DNA of 64,000 nucleotides from an uncultured Porphyromonadaceae bacterium (lineage in GTDB: Bacteria > Bacteroidota > Bacteroidia > Bacteroidales > Muribaculaceae), in NCBI GenBank assembly GCA_947427285.1, contig CANEHE010000007.1, positions 19,415 through 83,414 on the forward strand, written 5' to 3'. The translations under genes were made by a program, and so were the position numbers. Below, in pieces: positions 34,162 through 43,636 of this stretch (positions are counted from its first letter, which is position 1; each line of letters starts with the position of its first letter). The notes under the pieces are model-generated. The model was given only the letters and a program-made list of their open reading frames with translations, ran no database searches and had not been told where the DNA came from.

Positions 34162-34194
34162 GCCGGTTCCATTCCTATAGATACCGACTTCAAC

Positions 34195-34242
34195 AAATAT
34201 GCCCGGAAGCTGAAATACTCCCGGGCATATTTTATTTTTCCT
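34195..34242 (+). terminator. Rho-independent terminator downstream of fumarase
   Basis: AAATATGCCCGG-(14 nt)-CCGGGCATATTT followed by TATTTTTC. Confidence 0.8.
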
Positions 34243-34264
34243 ATTATAAGGAATAAACTTCGGG

Positions 34265-36453
34265 TCACTGATTGATTGTAGTCGTGGTATTACCGAAATT
34301 TCGGCTACTTCCGGCCATAAGATTTGGTTCGGAAGTACTTTCATGATATCCCAGAACGTTTCCGACACGTGCACCTGCTGTAAGATTCTTGTAATTGTGT
34401 GCAAAATCCTGAATAAGTTTAAGATTCATAACCGCATTAGTCGATCCACTTATAGAACCACTTGAATTGGCTACATATCCGATCAGACCGCCCAAATCAC
34501 GATAAGCCTGGAGTGTACAGTCAGAAACACGACAATTGTTGAATATTGCCTTGGCATTGGCAGTATGAACATTTACATATCCGCAGATGCCACCTACCTT
34601 ATCACCATTGTCATATTCTCCATTGGCGAGCTGTATCGCTCTTGAGGTGATAGTACTATTGGCTACAGCGCAAGCGAGCACACTTGCAGTAGCCGCCACA
34701 TTGTTATTATAGATATAAGCGACAATTCCGCCTGCATAGTGGTCTGATGAGATATTAGCATTCAACACTTTCAAGTTACTGATGGTTACATTCCCTGTAA
34801 CGCGTCCGAAAAATCCGGCGACAGCAGCCTCTCCAGTCTGATTGACCACAAAATTGCTCACGGCATGACCATTGCCTTCAAAACTACCTGAAAAGCGTGC
34901 ACCCTGGACTTTCCCAGTACCAGTCCCCAGATCTTCTTTTGTCATTACTCCTACAGGAGTCCAGAGGGATCCTCCCATATCGATATCGGCAAGCAATACA
35001 ACTTTCTTTCCTTCGTAAGTCTCTGTCTTGCTATTTACCGCGCTTGCAAAATTGATCAGATCCTGTTTATTCTTGATATAAACATAATTACCCGAAGGCA
35101 TGCCGTTGAGAGTAACATTTGAAGCAGTACAATCTGAGGAGACAATACCCATATCATAGTTATTGGTCCCATTGAAACCGGTAAGTAATCCGATGTGATA
35201 CGGTGCATAATTGCCATAACTGTTCTCATCAGAATGCGTGATAGTTATATTATTGGCAGAGCAAGCACTAATTGGTCCCCAATTATATCCTACAAGGGCA
35301 CCTAAATCACGGAAGCCTGTAATCTTAACATTACTTGCATGACAATCAGTTATAGTAGCGTTTGAGTAACCGGCTATGGAACCTGCTTTGTCCCCATTGT
35401 CAAAATCTGAACCTGATGCATTGGGCACAAGTTTAATTTCACCATTCGAGACATTGCAGTTGCTTATTTTAGCACCAGTCCATGAGTAGCCTACAAGCGC
35501 ACTTGCATAATGATTTCCGGTCACATTAAAACCGTTTATATTTAGGTTCTTCACTTCAGCATAATATGAAGCCTGTCCGAAAAATCCAGCCGGAGCATCC
35601 TCTCCTGTCACATTTACATTGAGATTCGATATTGTGTGGCCTTTTCCGTCAAATACCCCTTTGAATGTCGTTGACTGACCGCCGGATGCACCAAGTATAC
35701 TACCTATAGGCGTCCAGAAGATGTTGGCAAGATCCATATCATTTTCCAAAGTAACAGTATAACCCTCAAACTGATTACCATCATTTACCTTGCTTGCAAA
35801 ACCAGCAAGTTGACCAGGAGATGTTACAGTTACAGTTTTTGCAATTTCATCGATAATAGGATCCGAAACAGATCCGTCCCACATCAGAACCGGAATCATC
35901 CCTTCGAAAGCAGGGTCGATAGTCACTGTGAAGGCGTTCTGTGTGGTCAGAAGCGAGCCGTAGATGTTAGTCTGGTAGTTCTGGCGCACAGGCGTCGACG
36001 CGAGGTTGAGTGTGTTCACTGTCGCCGCGCCTGCCTTGCCGTTGATCGTGTATGTGGCGTTGATGACCATCTCCTGACCGTAGGTCACACTGAACTGGGC
36101 TGTCTCAGCATCGTAGGTGTAGCCTTTACCCTCGGCCTCACTGTTGTCGGCTAAGAAGACGATGTCGTAGCTCTGGTTGGCTACCAGCTGAAGTGTGACG
36201 GTGGTCGTCAGACTCCCTGTCGGCCACTCCTCATTGTCCTGGAGCACAAGGTTGCCTTTGGTGTGTCGAACACCGAGTAATACAGTCTGTCGACTGTCGT
36301 CCCTTCGGCGAAACGGGTGTTCTGACCCGGAAGGGTGACGGTGAAACTCAGACTGCCGTCATTCTGATTGTTGCCCAACGGTTCGTCGGAGGCGCAGGAG
36401 GCAAGAGCCAATACCGCACCCAATGCGAGTGAAGAATAGATGGTTTTCTTCAT
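34265..36453 (-). pseudogene. Lipoprotein with DUF6562-like N-terminal domain and two GLUG-repeat modules, frameshifted near 36255-36268
   Basis: Signal ORF MKKTIYSSLALGAVLALASCASDEPLG...VDRLYYSVFDT ends out of frame; downstream ORF continues KGNLVLQDNEEWPTGSLTTTVTLQLVANQSYDIVFLADN and GLUG-like GHTISNLNV / GALVGYN repeats. Confidence 0.78.
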
Positions 36454-36513
36454 TGTCTTGCTTTTTTTAATTTTACGTTTATTGTTGTTGATCTCTGTGT
36501 TTATTCTGTTTCT

Positions 36514-36560
36514 TGTCGTTTCCGACCGCAAAATTAATAAAAGCGTAGCGGTTTACCCCC
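36514..36560 (-). promoter_or_regulatory. Conserved promoter/leader block, copy 1 (minus strand), with TAATTTTG -7 element at 36529-36536
   Basis: 47 nt identical to 63945-63991 in opposite orientation. Confidence 0.8.
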
Positions 36561-36566
36561 TCGAGC

Positions 36567-36599
36567 CGTTAAATGATGTTAATCCAACGTCATTTAACG
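36567..36599. repeat. Perfect inverted repeat CGTTAAATGA-N13-TCATTTAACG upstream of promoter copy 1
   Basis: Seen directly; lies about 30-70 bp upstream of the -7 element. Confidence 0.7.
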
Positions 36600-36614
36600 A
36601 TTTTAACTAATTTT

Positions 36615-36651
36615 AATATGAAAACTCCCCGCAGAATTTATCTGCAGGGAG
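36615..36651 (-). terminator. Candidate terminator downstream of the outer-membrane receptor gene
   Basis: Minus strand CTCCCTGCAG-ATAAATT-CTGCGGGGAG followed by TTTTCATATT. Confidence 0.6.
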
Positions 36652-36684
36652 CACTAAAAGCTATTTATCGTGTGAATTATAAAG

Positions 36685-39225
36685 TCATTCTACAATACCG
36701 GAAGGTGCCCATCCTGAGCGACGAAGCTCATCTGTCTGACGAAGTTTCTTGCCGTATGAAAAAGAATAACTGAGATCAATGACAAAGGAACGATGGCTTG
36801 ATGAACTATAACCAAATGTAGTACATGCATATCTGGGATATAACGCATAACTGGAATTAGACAGCCAATCCGAACGGAATATATTGTCGGCCGAAAGTGA
36901 GACATTAAACCCATTGCGACTCCATCCTACTGACACACGATAGAATGACGGTGATGTCGATATTGAAGAAGCACTGACATATTTGTCTCTATACCGGTAG
37001 TAGGCGGAAAAATAGAAATTCTTTAGATAATAATACGCCTGTAGATCAAATGCAACATAACTCTGGGTATGATGTATCATGCCCCGGCGCGATACAGAAT
37101 GGGCGTATAGACTTCCACTTAGTGTCAATGAACTGTCGAAAAGAGAAAGCCATGTGCCGAGTCCATAACTGAGATCGGCATAAAAGCCATCACGCTTATA
37201 GCTACGCAACATCATCGTATGTCCGTCTATCTCGGTCGGCACGTATACCCTTGTAACCGGTTTGTCATGCCTGTAAAACCGGGAAAAGAGAGAAACAGCG
37301 AAGTTCTGACGAGGAATCCACTGATACCTCAGGTCGCAGGCATTATATCGGAAAGCACGCAACGACGGATTTCCCTGTATGGCATCTATCTGGTTTCTGA
37401 CCACAATATTCGGACTGCGTTCTGTGATAGGAATTGTCCAACTCGACATCTCGGAAGAGAACGATATACTGTTCTTTTTATTAAAAGTATAACTTCCGTA
37501 TAAGTAGTAGCCTGGCAACCACTCCGAAATATATGAACTATCAAATGAAGTACGATTAAAGAAACATTTCACATCGGCATTCAATCGGAATCCTCCAAAG
37601 GATATGTTCCCACGCAAACGCATACCGATAGCCCTGCGTGACGATTTGACGGTTGCCGGATTGGAACCTGTGTATGTGATTCTATTGCCTGCCATCTCTC
37701 CGTTGACACTGAAGCCCACAGACTGAGGTCCCCAGTTCTTCTGGGCTAGAACACTCATAAATGCCGTATACGCATTTTCTTTCACGTCATTGACTACCAT
37801 ATCGGAGCCATCGGTATAATAATAGTCGCTGGTATTATGTCCGTAGGTAGCACTTGGACTTATTATAAGACCAAAATTGCGAGGCAGAAGAAAATGATAC
37901 GTTCCGCTGAATGAAGGAGAAATATTCTTACGCCGTGTATTGCTCCGGGCAACTGATGAAATATACGCCGGTGAGGAGAATGTTGTTGCAATCTCGTCAT
38001 AATTTTCCGGAGAATTGCGATATTGGAAACCAAGTGTGTTGGAGACAGTAGTTTTCTCTGTTGAATAGACTGCACGCATACTTGCGTAAGGATTATGATT
38101 TTCCCTAAGTGAGGATGTCGTATTCTCATCGCGCACCACATCACCCTCCGGCATCCCATAGATTGTTTTTATTGAAGATCCGTCATGATGACTGCGAAAA
38201 AAAGAATAACCGGCTGCGACATCGTATGTCATCCTCTTATGCGAAAATTTCGAACTCATATTGACACTTCCACTCGGAATCACCGTCTCTTCAGAAGCAT
38301 TGATCTTTGTATATCCGCCATATTCGTACTTGACCATTATAAAGTTGATCACATGCAGAGCTCCTTCAAAGCGTGGATCCGCAGGCGAATCAAGCACCTC
38401 GACACGCAACACATCCTGAGGACGCAGATCACTGATCTGTTGGGAAGTGGCAGGAAGATAATCTATAAATGTCGCGACTCCCTGTCCGGTACGGTCGGTA
38501 ATGGATTTATCAATGGGATTGACCACGATAGTAGGTATTGCCATCGACAATAGAAGCGATTGACCGCCATGAGCGGCGTTTTTTTCACGCTTAGACGGTA
38601 TAAATACCGATTTGTCACCATCAATGTAACGAGTATCCGGTTTTACAGTCACATTTTTCAGATTGATCTCTTTGATAGGCATTACAATATCTCCAAGCGT
38701 AAACCGATCACAACGACGGAATGTGGTGCGGAACCCCACACTGCTCAATTTGGCGATTATTCCGGTACGGTCACACGGGATAGAGAAGAATCCGTTGACA
38801 TCGGTCGCACCATGAGTAATAACAACAGAATCCTTAGGTGTAAGAAGCATCACATTGGCATACGGGACAGGTTGTCCGTTTTCTCCGACGGCACGCCCTG
38901 TAAACCGATATTTCCCTTTTTGCATAGCTTCGACAAAGATAGATTTGCGTCGGACAATCACAGAGACCGGATTACGCCCAACCGCTTTTCGAACAGCATC
39001 AGCACCATCATCCGTATTGATATCAGCATTTACACGATAGTTTTCAAGTTCATTATATATGAAATTCAGATTCAGTTTCGGGTCGGCTCGCGCTATCTCG
39101 GACAAAGCCTCCGATAGAGGAGTATTTCTGAATCGGAAATCAAATCGTCCGGCATCAGCTTGAAAAGGGATTGCCAGGATGATAAATAAGAAGATAATTG
39201 TGGATAACTTACGATTCATGGTCAT
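36685..39225 (-). CDS. TonB-dependent-receptor-like outer-membrane protein with STN-like and carboxypeptidase-regulatory-like domains
   Basis: FDFRFRNTPLSEALSEIARADPKLNLNFIYNE (STN-like); FTGRAVGENGQPVPYANVMLLTPKDSVV; beta-barrel-type C-terminus. Confidence 0.85.
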   Translation of the reverse strand: MTMNRKLSTIIFLFIILAIPFQADAGRFDFRFRNTPLSEALSEIARADPKLNLNFIYNELENYRVNADINTDDGADAVRKAVGRNPVSVIVRRKSIFVEAMQKGKYRFTGRAVGENGQPVPYANVMLLTPKDSVVITHGATDVNGFFSIPCDRTGIIAKLSSVGFRTTFRRCDRFTLGDIVMPIKEINLKNVTVKPDTRYIDGDKSVFIPSKREKNAAHGGQSLLLSMAIPTIVVNPIDKSITDRTGQGVATFIDYLPATSQQISDLRPQDVLRVEVLDSPADPRFEGALHVINFIMVKYEYGGYTKINASEETVIPSGSVNMSSKFSHKRMTYDVAAGYSFFRSHHDGSSIKTIYGMPEGDVVRDENTTSSLRENHNPYASMRAVYSTEKTTVSNTLGFQYRNSPENYDEIATTFSSPAYISSVARSNTRRKNISPSFSGTYHFLLPRNFGLIISPSATYGHNTSDYYYTDGSDMVVNDVKENAYTAFMSVLAQKNWGPQSVGFSVNGEMAGNRITYTGSNPATVKSSRRAIGMRLRGNISFGGFRLNADVKCFFNRTSFDSSYISEWLPGYYLYGSYTFNKKNSISFSSEMSSWTIPITERSPNIVVRNQIDAIQGNPSLRAFRYNACDLRYQWIPRQNFAVSLFSRFYRHDKPVTRVYVPTEIDGHTMMLRSYKRDGFYADLSYGLGTWLSLFDSSLTLSGSLYAHSVSRRGMIHHTQSYVAFDLQAYYYLKNFYFSAYYRYRDKYVSASSISTSPSFYRVSVGWSRNGFNVSLSADNIFRSDWLSNSSYALYPRYACTTFGYSSSSHRSFVIDLSYSFSYGKKLRQTDELRRSGWAPSGIVE

Positions 39226-39902
39226 TCTACGGTTAGTGTTTTGTTTTCGACAGAGATTCTTATCTGCTCAAAGTTATTGAGAGATTCGACCGCATCCATA
39301 AGATCCTGATTGGGATCCCACCGAAAGTAAAGTCGAAGATTTTTACGTTCAGGTGAATTATACTTCACGGAAACACCATAATGCGTGGAAATACGTTCAA
39401 GTACCTCAGAAAGTGACTTATCTTCAAACAACACCATCCCTTCGCTCACCGGTAACTCGGGAACAGATGTTTCAAATACCACGGCTGGTGTATGAATATC
39501 GTCTTTGTCTCCATTTTTACCGGAAGTATTCACAATCGTAGTTACAGACTTAATACCACCACGTTCTTTCAAAACAATACCGATACCGCCTGCAATTGCA
39601 ACTACCGCCACAGCAGCGATTGCTGCAGCAACCGCATTACGTCGGAAAAAGGATTGGCGATACGAAGTCCTTTGCGAAGTTTTAGTGAGGCCGTTGACCA
39701 TACAAAACTCCTTCCAACGGGCATCCGTCTCTGCATCTGAAAGAACGGTCTGACCATGCAATGCACTTGAAGTATCGCTCATCAGACGATAAATTTCAAC
39801 TGTTTCCGGATCATTAAGGAATTTTTTCGCTTCCTCAGGAGAGTAGCGTTCGGGATGCTCGATGAAGTCGAACAAAAGGTCAGTCTTATCCATTGTGGTC
39901 AA
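39222..39902 (-). CDS. FecR-type anti-sigma factor (DUF4974-like C-terminus)
   Basis: Single TM (AVAAAIAAVAVVAIAGGIGIVL); C-terminal LSEVLERISTHYGVSVKYNSPERKNLRLYFRWDPNQDLMDAVESLN; adjacent to ECF sigma. Confidence 0.88.
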   Translation of the reverse strand: MTTMDKTDLLFDFIEHPERYSPEEAKKFLNDPETVEIYRLMSDTSSALHGQTVLSDAETDARWKEFCMVNGLTKTSQRTSYRQSFFRRNAVAAAIAAVAVVAIAGGIGIVLKERGGIKSVTTIVNTSGKNGDKDDIHTPAVVFETSVPELPVSEGMVLFEDKSLSEVLERISTHYGVSVKYNSPERKNLRLYFRWDPNQDLMDAVESLNNFEQIRISVENKTLTVE

Positions 39903-40383
39903 GTTTTTTTCTTAATATATCCAATCCTTTACGAAGATGCTTGTAGACAGCAGCCTCACTGATATCCAGTTCCTCGGCTATCTCATGATAACTCATCCCC
40001 GAACGGAAACGCATCTCCATCACTTGTCGACATCGAAGAGACAGACAATCAGAAATTATCATGCTTATTTCCGTAAGACGCTCATCCGCGGAATTATCCT
40101 CAAGTCCGTCATCCATAGATATCAGAAGACGTATACGATGCTGAGTCTCCATGTCCCTTAATCGGTTGATACAGCGATTCCTGACACTATTCATAAGATA
40201 GGAGGGACTTACTGGTCCAAGACCCTGATTCCGGAGGAGTGCGGTAAATACATCTTGAACCACGTCGGCAGCTGCATCTGCATCGTGAAGAATCATGACG
40301 GCGAGTCTGTGCATGGCCGCATAATTCCTCCGGAAAAGTGTCTCTATGTCGTCTAAATCATTCATTCTATCATATAGACACAC
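39886..40383 (-). CDS. RNA polymerase ECF-type sigma-70 factor
   Basis: AAADVVQDVFTALLRN, VRNRCINRLRDMETQHR, RCRQVMEMRFRSGMSYHEIAEELDISEAAVYKHLRKGLDILRKKL. Confidence 0.95.
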   Translation of the reverse strand: MCLYDRMNDLDDIETLFRRNYAAMHRLAVMILHDADAAADVVQDVFTALLRNQGLGPVSPSYLMNSVRNRCINRLRDMETQHRIRLLISMDDGLEDNSADERLTEISMIISDCLSLRCRQVMEMRFRSGMSYHEIAEELDISEAAVYKHLRKGLDILRKKLDHNG

Positions 40384-40497
40384 AAGTTTAAAAAAACCTT
40401 ACCCTGTCAAGTATAAAAATATTCACAGATTTGCCAGACAATATTCGAATAGAGCCTACTGCTTAAAGGCTGTTTAAAAATGCTTGTTAAACAACAT

Positions 40498-40531
40498 CTA
40501 AAATAAAGGGCGGAACCTTACGGCTCCGCCC
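40498..40531 (-). terminator. Rho-independent terminator at the end of the nuo/atp block
   Basis: Minus strand GGGCGGAGCC-GTAA-GGTTCCGCCC followed by TTTATTTTA. Confidence 0.8.
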
Positions 40532-40576
40532 CGGAAATTGTCTATTCGGGATTTACACTGAGTGTCAATTTCAAAA

Positions 40577-42052
40577 TCAGCCAAGCCATGCCAGGAGTTG
40601 CGGAGCATCCTCTGTCACAAGTTTGCTGATAAGTCCGTATATCGGACTTACAAGACCGATAAAGATTATACCTGCGACACATATCCACATTCCGAACCGT
40701 TCGCTTCCAGAACTGCGGAAACTGCTAACAACAGGCTCTTCAGGACTAATCCACATGGCTTTGACAACAAGAAGATAGTAATAAAGCGAAATGATAGTGT
40801 TTATCAAAGCAATCAGCACCAGCATATAGAGTGCCATTGAGTTGCTTGCTGTTACAGATGTGAAGATCAAAATCTTAGAGAAGAAACCAGCAAATGGAGG
40901 AATACCAGCCAGAGAGAACATAGCCAATGTCATGGCAAATGAAAGCCACGGATTGCTCTTGTGAAGACCACGATAATCATCCATGCTCAATCTGCCAGTC
41001 TGGTTCTCAATGGCGGATATCACACCGAATGCACCAAGATTACTGAAGATATAGACAAGGATGTAGAAAAGCATCGATGTCATACCGATTGCATTGGCGG
41101 CAATAACGCCAAGCATTATATAACCGGCCTGGCTCACAGAAGAGAAAGCCATAAACCGTTTCATGTTTCTCTGGCGTATGGCGAAGAGGTTGCCGACAGT
41201 GATAGTAAGAATAATGATTGCATACAGCATCCATTCCCATGCATCCGGATAAACCGCCCCGAAAGCCTGCACGAAGATAATAAAGAATGCAAAAGCAGCC
41301 GAACCTTTCGAAATAACCGAAAGATAGCTTGTGACTGCTGTCGGTGCACCCTGATATACATCGGCCGTCCAGAGATGGAACGGAACCAGCGAGAGTTTGA
41401 AGCCGATACCGCCAAGCACGAAAGCAAGGGCAACTATAAGCATTCCGCTCATCGGACCTTCAGCTACAGCATTGGCCACATCGCCATAATAAAGGGATCC
41501 TCCCGAAAGTCCGTAGACAAAGGACAGTCCCATCATAAGCACTGCCGAAGAGAACACAGCAGTCATGATATACTTGGCTGCGGCTTCTGCACTTTCATTA
41601 TGTTTCTTATTGAATGCGACAAGAGCAGCAAGAGGGAGGGATGCCGTCTCAAGTCCGATGACAAACAAGAGGAAATGACGCGCTGAAATCATCAGATACA
41701 TTCCAAAGAGCGTAGCCAGAAGCAATTCATAAAATTCTCCGCGACGCAGTTTCATATCGGGCGTGTCAGTCCACTTGAGCGACTGCACAAGGACGATGAA
41801 CACTCCGAGATTTAGAATGCATTTCAATACAAGTTCAATATGATTATTGACATACATCCCTCCGAAACATTCCTTGGGCATACATCCTGTGAAGAATATG
41901 GCAACTGTGCCAAGACCGAAAAGCACGGTAGTAAGCATACCATCGGCTTTGCGTGCCGTTTCACCTGCAAATGTATCGAACAGGAATACGAGTATGAAGA
42001 TTCCGAGTACTATCAACTCGGGTATCATTGCCGAAAACTGTGAATAATCCAT
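40577..42052 (-). CDS. nuoN: NADH-quinone oxidoreductase subunit N
   Basis: Proton-antiporter-like membrane subunit; SLPLAALVAFNKKHNESAEAAAKYIMTAVFSSAVLMMG; position after nuoM. Confidence 0.95.
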   Translation of the reverse strand: MDYSQFSAMIPELIVLGIFILVFLFDTFAGETARKADGMLTTVLFGLGTVAIFFTGCMPKECFGGMYVNNHIELVLKCILNLGVFIVLVQSLKWTDTPDMKLRRGEFYELLLATLFGMYLMISARHFLLFVIGLETASLPLAALVAFNKKHNESAEAAAKYIMTAVFSSAVLMMGLSFVYGLSGGSLYYGDVANAVAEGPMSGMLIVALAFVLGGIGFKLSLVPFHLWTADVYQGAPTAVTSYLSVISKGSAAFAFFIIFVQAFGAVYPDAWEWMLYAIIILTITVGNLFAIRQRNMKRFMAFSSVSQAGYIMLGVIAANAIGMTSMLFYILVYIFSNLGAFGVISAIENQTGRLSMDDYRGLHKSNPWLSFAMTLAMFSLAGIPPFAGFFSKILIFTSVTASNSMALYMLVLIALINTIISLYYYLLVVKAMWISPEEPVVSSFRSSGSERFGMWICVAGIIFIGLVSPIYGLISKLVTEDAPQLLAWLG

Positions 42053-42085
42053 TTTTCTTTTTCCGTAGTTTAAGTCAATACATTT

Positions 42086-43600
42086 TTAGATCGCAGCCTG
42101 TGTGATAGACTGGATGATAGGAACAAAGCTATGCTGAATAGTCTCGTTGATCCAATTCGGGAAACAGCCTATACCTGCTATAGCCAGAATCAGAGTCACG
42201 GTAGAGAACCGCTCAAACCAAGTGGCATCGGTCAGAGAAAGATGATGGTCGTCCTGAACCGGGCCAAGAAGCAGTTTGCCCACAACACGCAGAATATATA
42301 CTGCTGTTATCACAATCGAGCAGGTGGCCGCTATCACGAAGCAACGGTGGAACATATCGGCATGCTCAAAAGAGCCGACGAAAATCGTCATCTCCGCAAC
42401 AAATCCGGAGAGACCAGGAAGACCGAGCGAAGCAAAACCAGCAATCATATAACATACTCCCAGATAAGGCATGATTTTCATCAATCCTCCCATCTGGCGG
42501 ATGTCACGTGTATGTGTACGTCCGTAAATCATACCGATAAGAGCAAAGAACAATGCTGTCATCAGACCATGAGAAAGCATCTGAAGGATCGCACCGGTCA
42601 TAGCGGTCTGCGTAAGCATCAATATGGCGAAGAGCACCATGCCACAGTGTGACACCGATGAATAGGCGTTGATATACTTGAGGTCGGTCTGCACACATGC
42701 CGAGAACGCTCCATATACAATGCTTATACCTGTAAGGATGATAAATATCCATGCAAGTTCATTTGCAGCCTGAGGAAGCAGATAGATGGCTATACGGAAG
42801 CATCCGTAACCTCCGAGTTTCATCAACACTCCAGCATGAAGCATCGAGACCGCAGTCGGAGCACATGCATGACCGTCAGGACTCCAGGTATGGAACGGGA
42901 ACATCGCACCGAGCACACCGAATCCGACAAAGGTCAGACAGAACAACAGACGCTGCCAACTGGGATCTATACTTGCGTTTTTCGATATTTCAAGTATATT
43001 CCAGGTCAACTGACCATCCGGTCCTGAATGCCAGTAGATACCGAGTAGCCCAAGCATAAGGAATGCGGAGCCTCCCATCAGCATCAAAGTCAGCTTCATT
43101 GCCGAATATTCTTTTCGACCCGTACCCCATACACCGATAAGAAGATACATCGGAATAAGTGCTACCTCATAGAACATGAACATCGTAAAGATGTCTATCG
43201 AGATGAAGAAACCGAACACGCCTGTGGAAAGAAGTGCGAACCAAAGGAAGAAATTCTTCGGAAGCGGATTGATCTTCCAGGAAGCGAAAGTACCAGCAAA
43301 CACGATGATGGCGGAAAGAAGAAGCATGAGCACCGAAATTCCGTCGACACCTACTGCGAGATGGATATTCAGAGGCTCATACCACATCCAACTGCCGGTA
43401 AAGAGCATTTCGGATGTATCTCCGGCAGCGCGGAGATCAAGAAACCATACGCAAAGCCAAACTGCCAGCGCAAGAAGCGCGCTGGAGCACACCGTCATCA
43501 CCGCACGAATGGCATTCATACTGCTGTTGCGGCAGATGCCAAGCCCGGCCATCATGACGATGGATAGGATTACAAACCAGATTAAGATATTTCCAAACAT
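42086..43600 (-). CDS. nuoM: NADH-quinone oxidoreductase subunit M
   Basis: FYEVALIPMYLLIGVWG, PFHTWSPDGHACAPTAVSMLHAGVLMKLGGYG, SVSHCGMVLFA. Confidence 0.97.
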   Translation of the reverse strand: MFGNILIWFVILSIVMMAGLGICRNSSMNAIRAVMTVCSSALLALAVWLCVWFLDLRAAGDTSEMLFTGSWMWYEPLNIHLAVGVDGISVLMLLLSAIIVFAGTFASWKINPLPKNFFLWFALLSTGVFGFFISIDIFTMFMFYEVALIPMYLLIGVWGTGRKEYSAMKLTLMLMGGSAFLMLGLLGIYWHSGPDGQLTWNILEISKNASIDPSWQRLLFCLTFVGFGVLGAMFPFHTWSPDGHACAPTAVSMLHAGVLMKLGGYGCFRIAIYLLPQAANELAWIFIILTGISIVYGAFSACVQTDLKYINAYSSVSHCGMVLFAILMLTQTAMTGAILQMLSHGLMTALFFALIGMIYGRTHTRDIRQMGGLMKIMPYLGVCYMIAGFASLGLPGLSGFVAEMTIFVGSFEHADMFHRCFVIAATCSIVITAVYILRVVGKLLLGPVQDDHHLSLTDATWFERFSTVTLILAIAGIGCFPNWINETIQHSFVPIIQSITQAAI

Positions 43601-43636
43601 AATCTACGAGTTTTTCTGCTATTGAGTAGTATGAAT

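Noticed and set aside
36573-36773. Small + strand ORF in the gap between the GLUG lipoprotein and receptor genes
   Set aside because: Overlaps the inverted repeat and terminator hairpin; low-complexity translation; more likely regulatory DNA.
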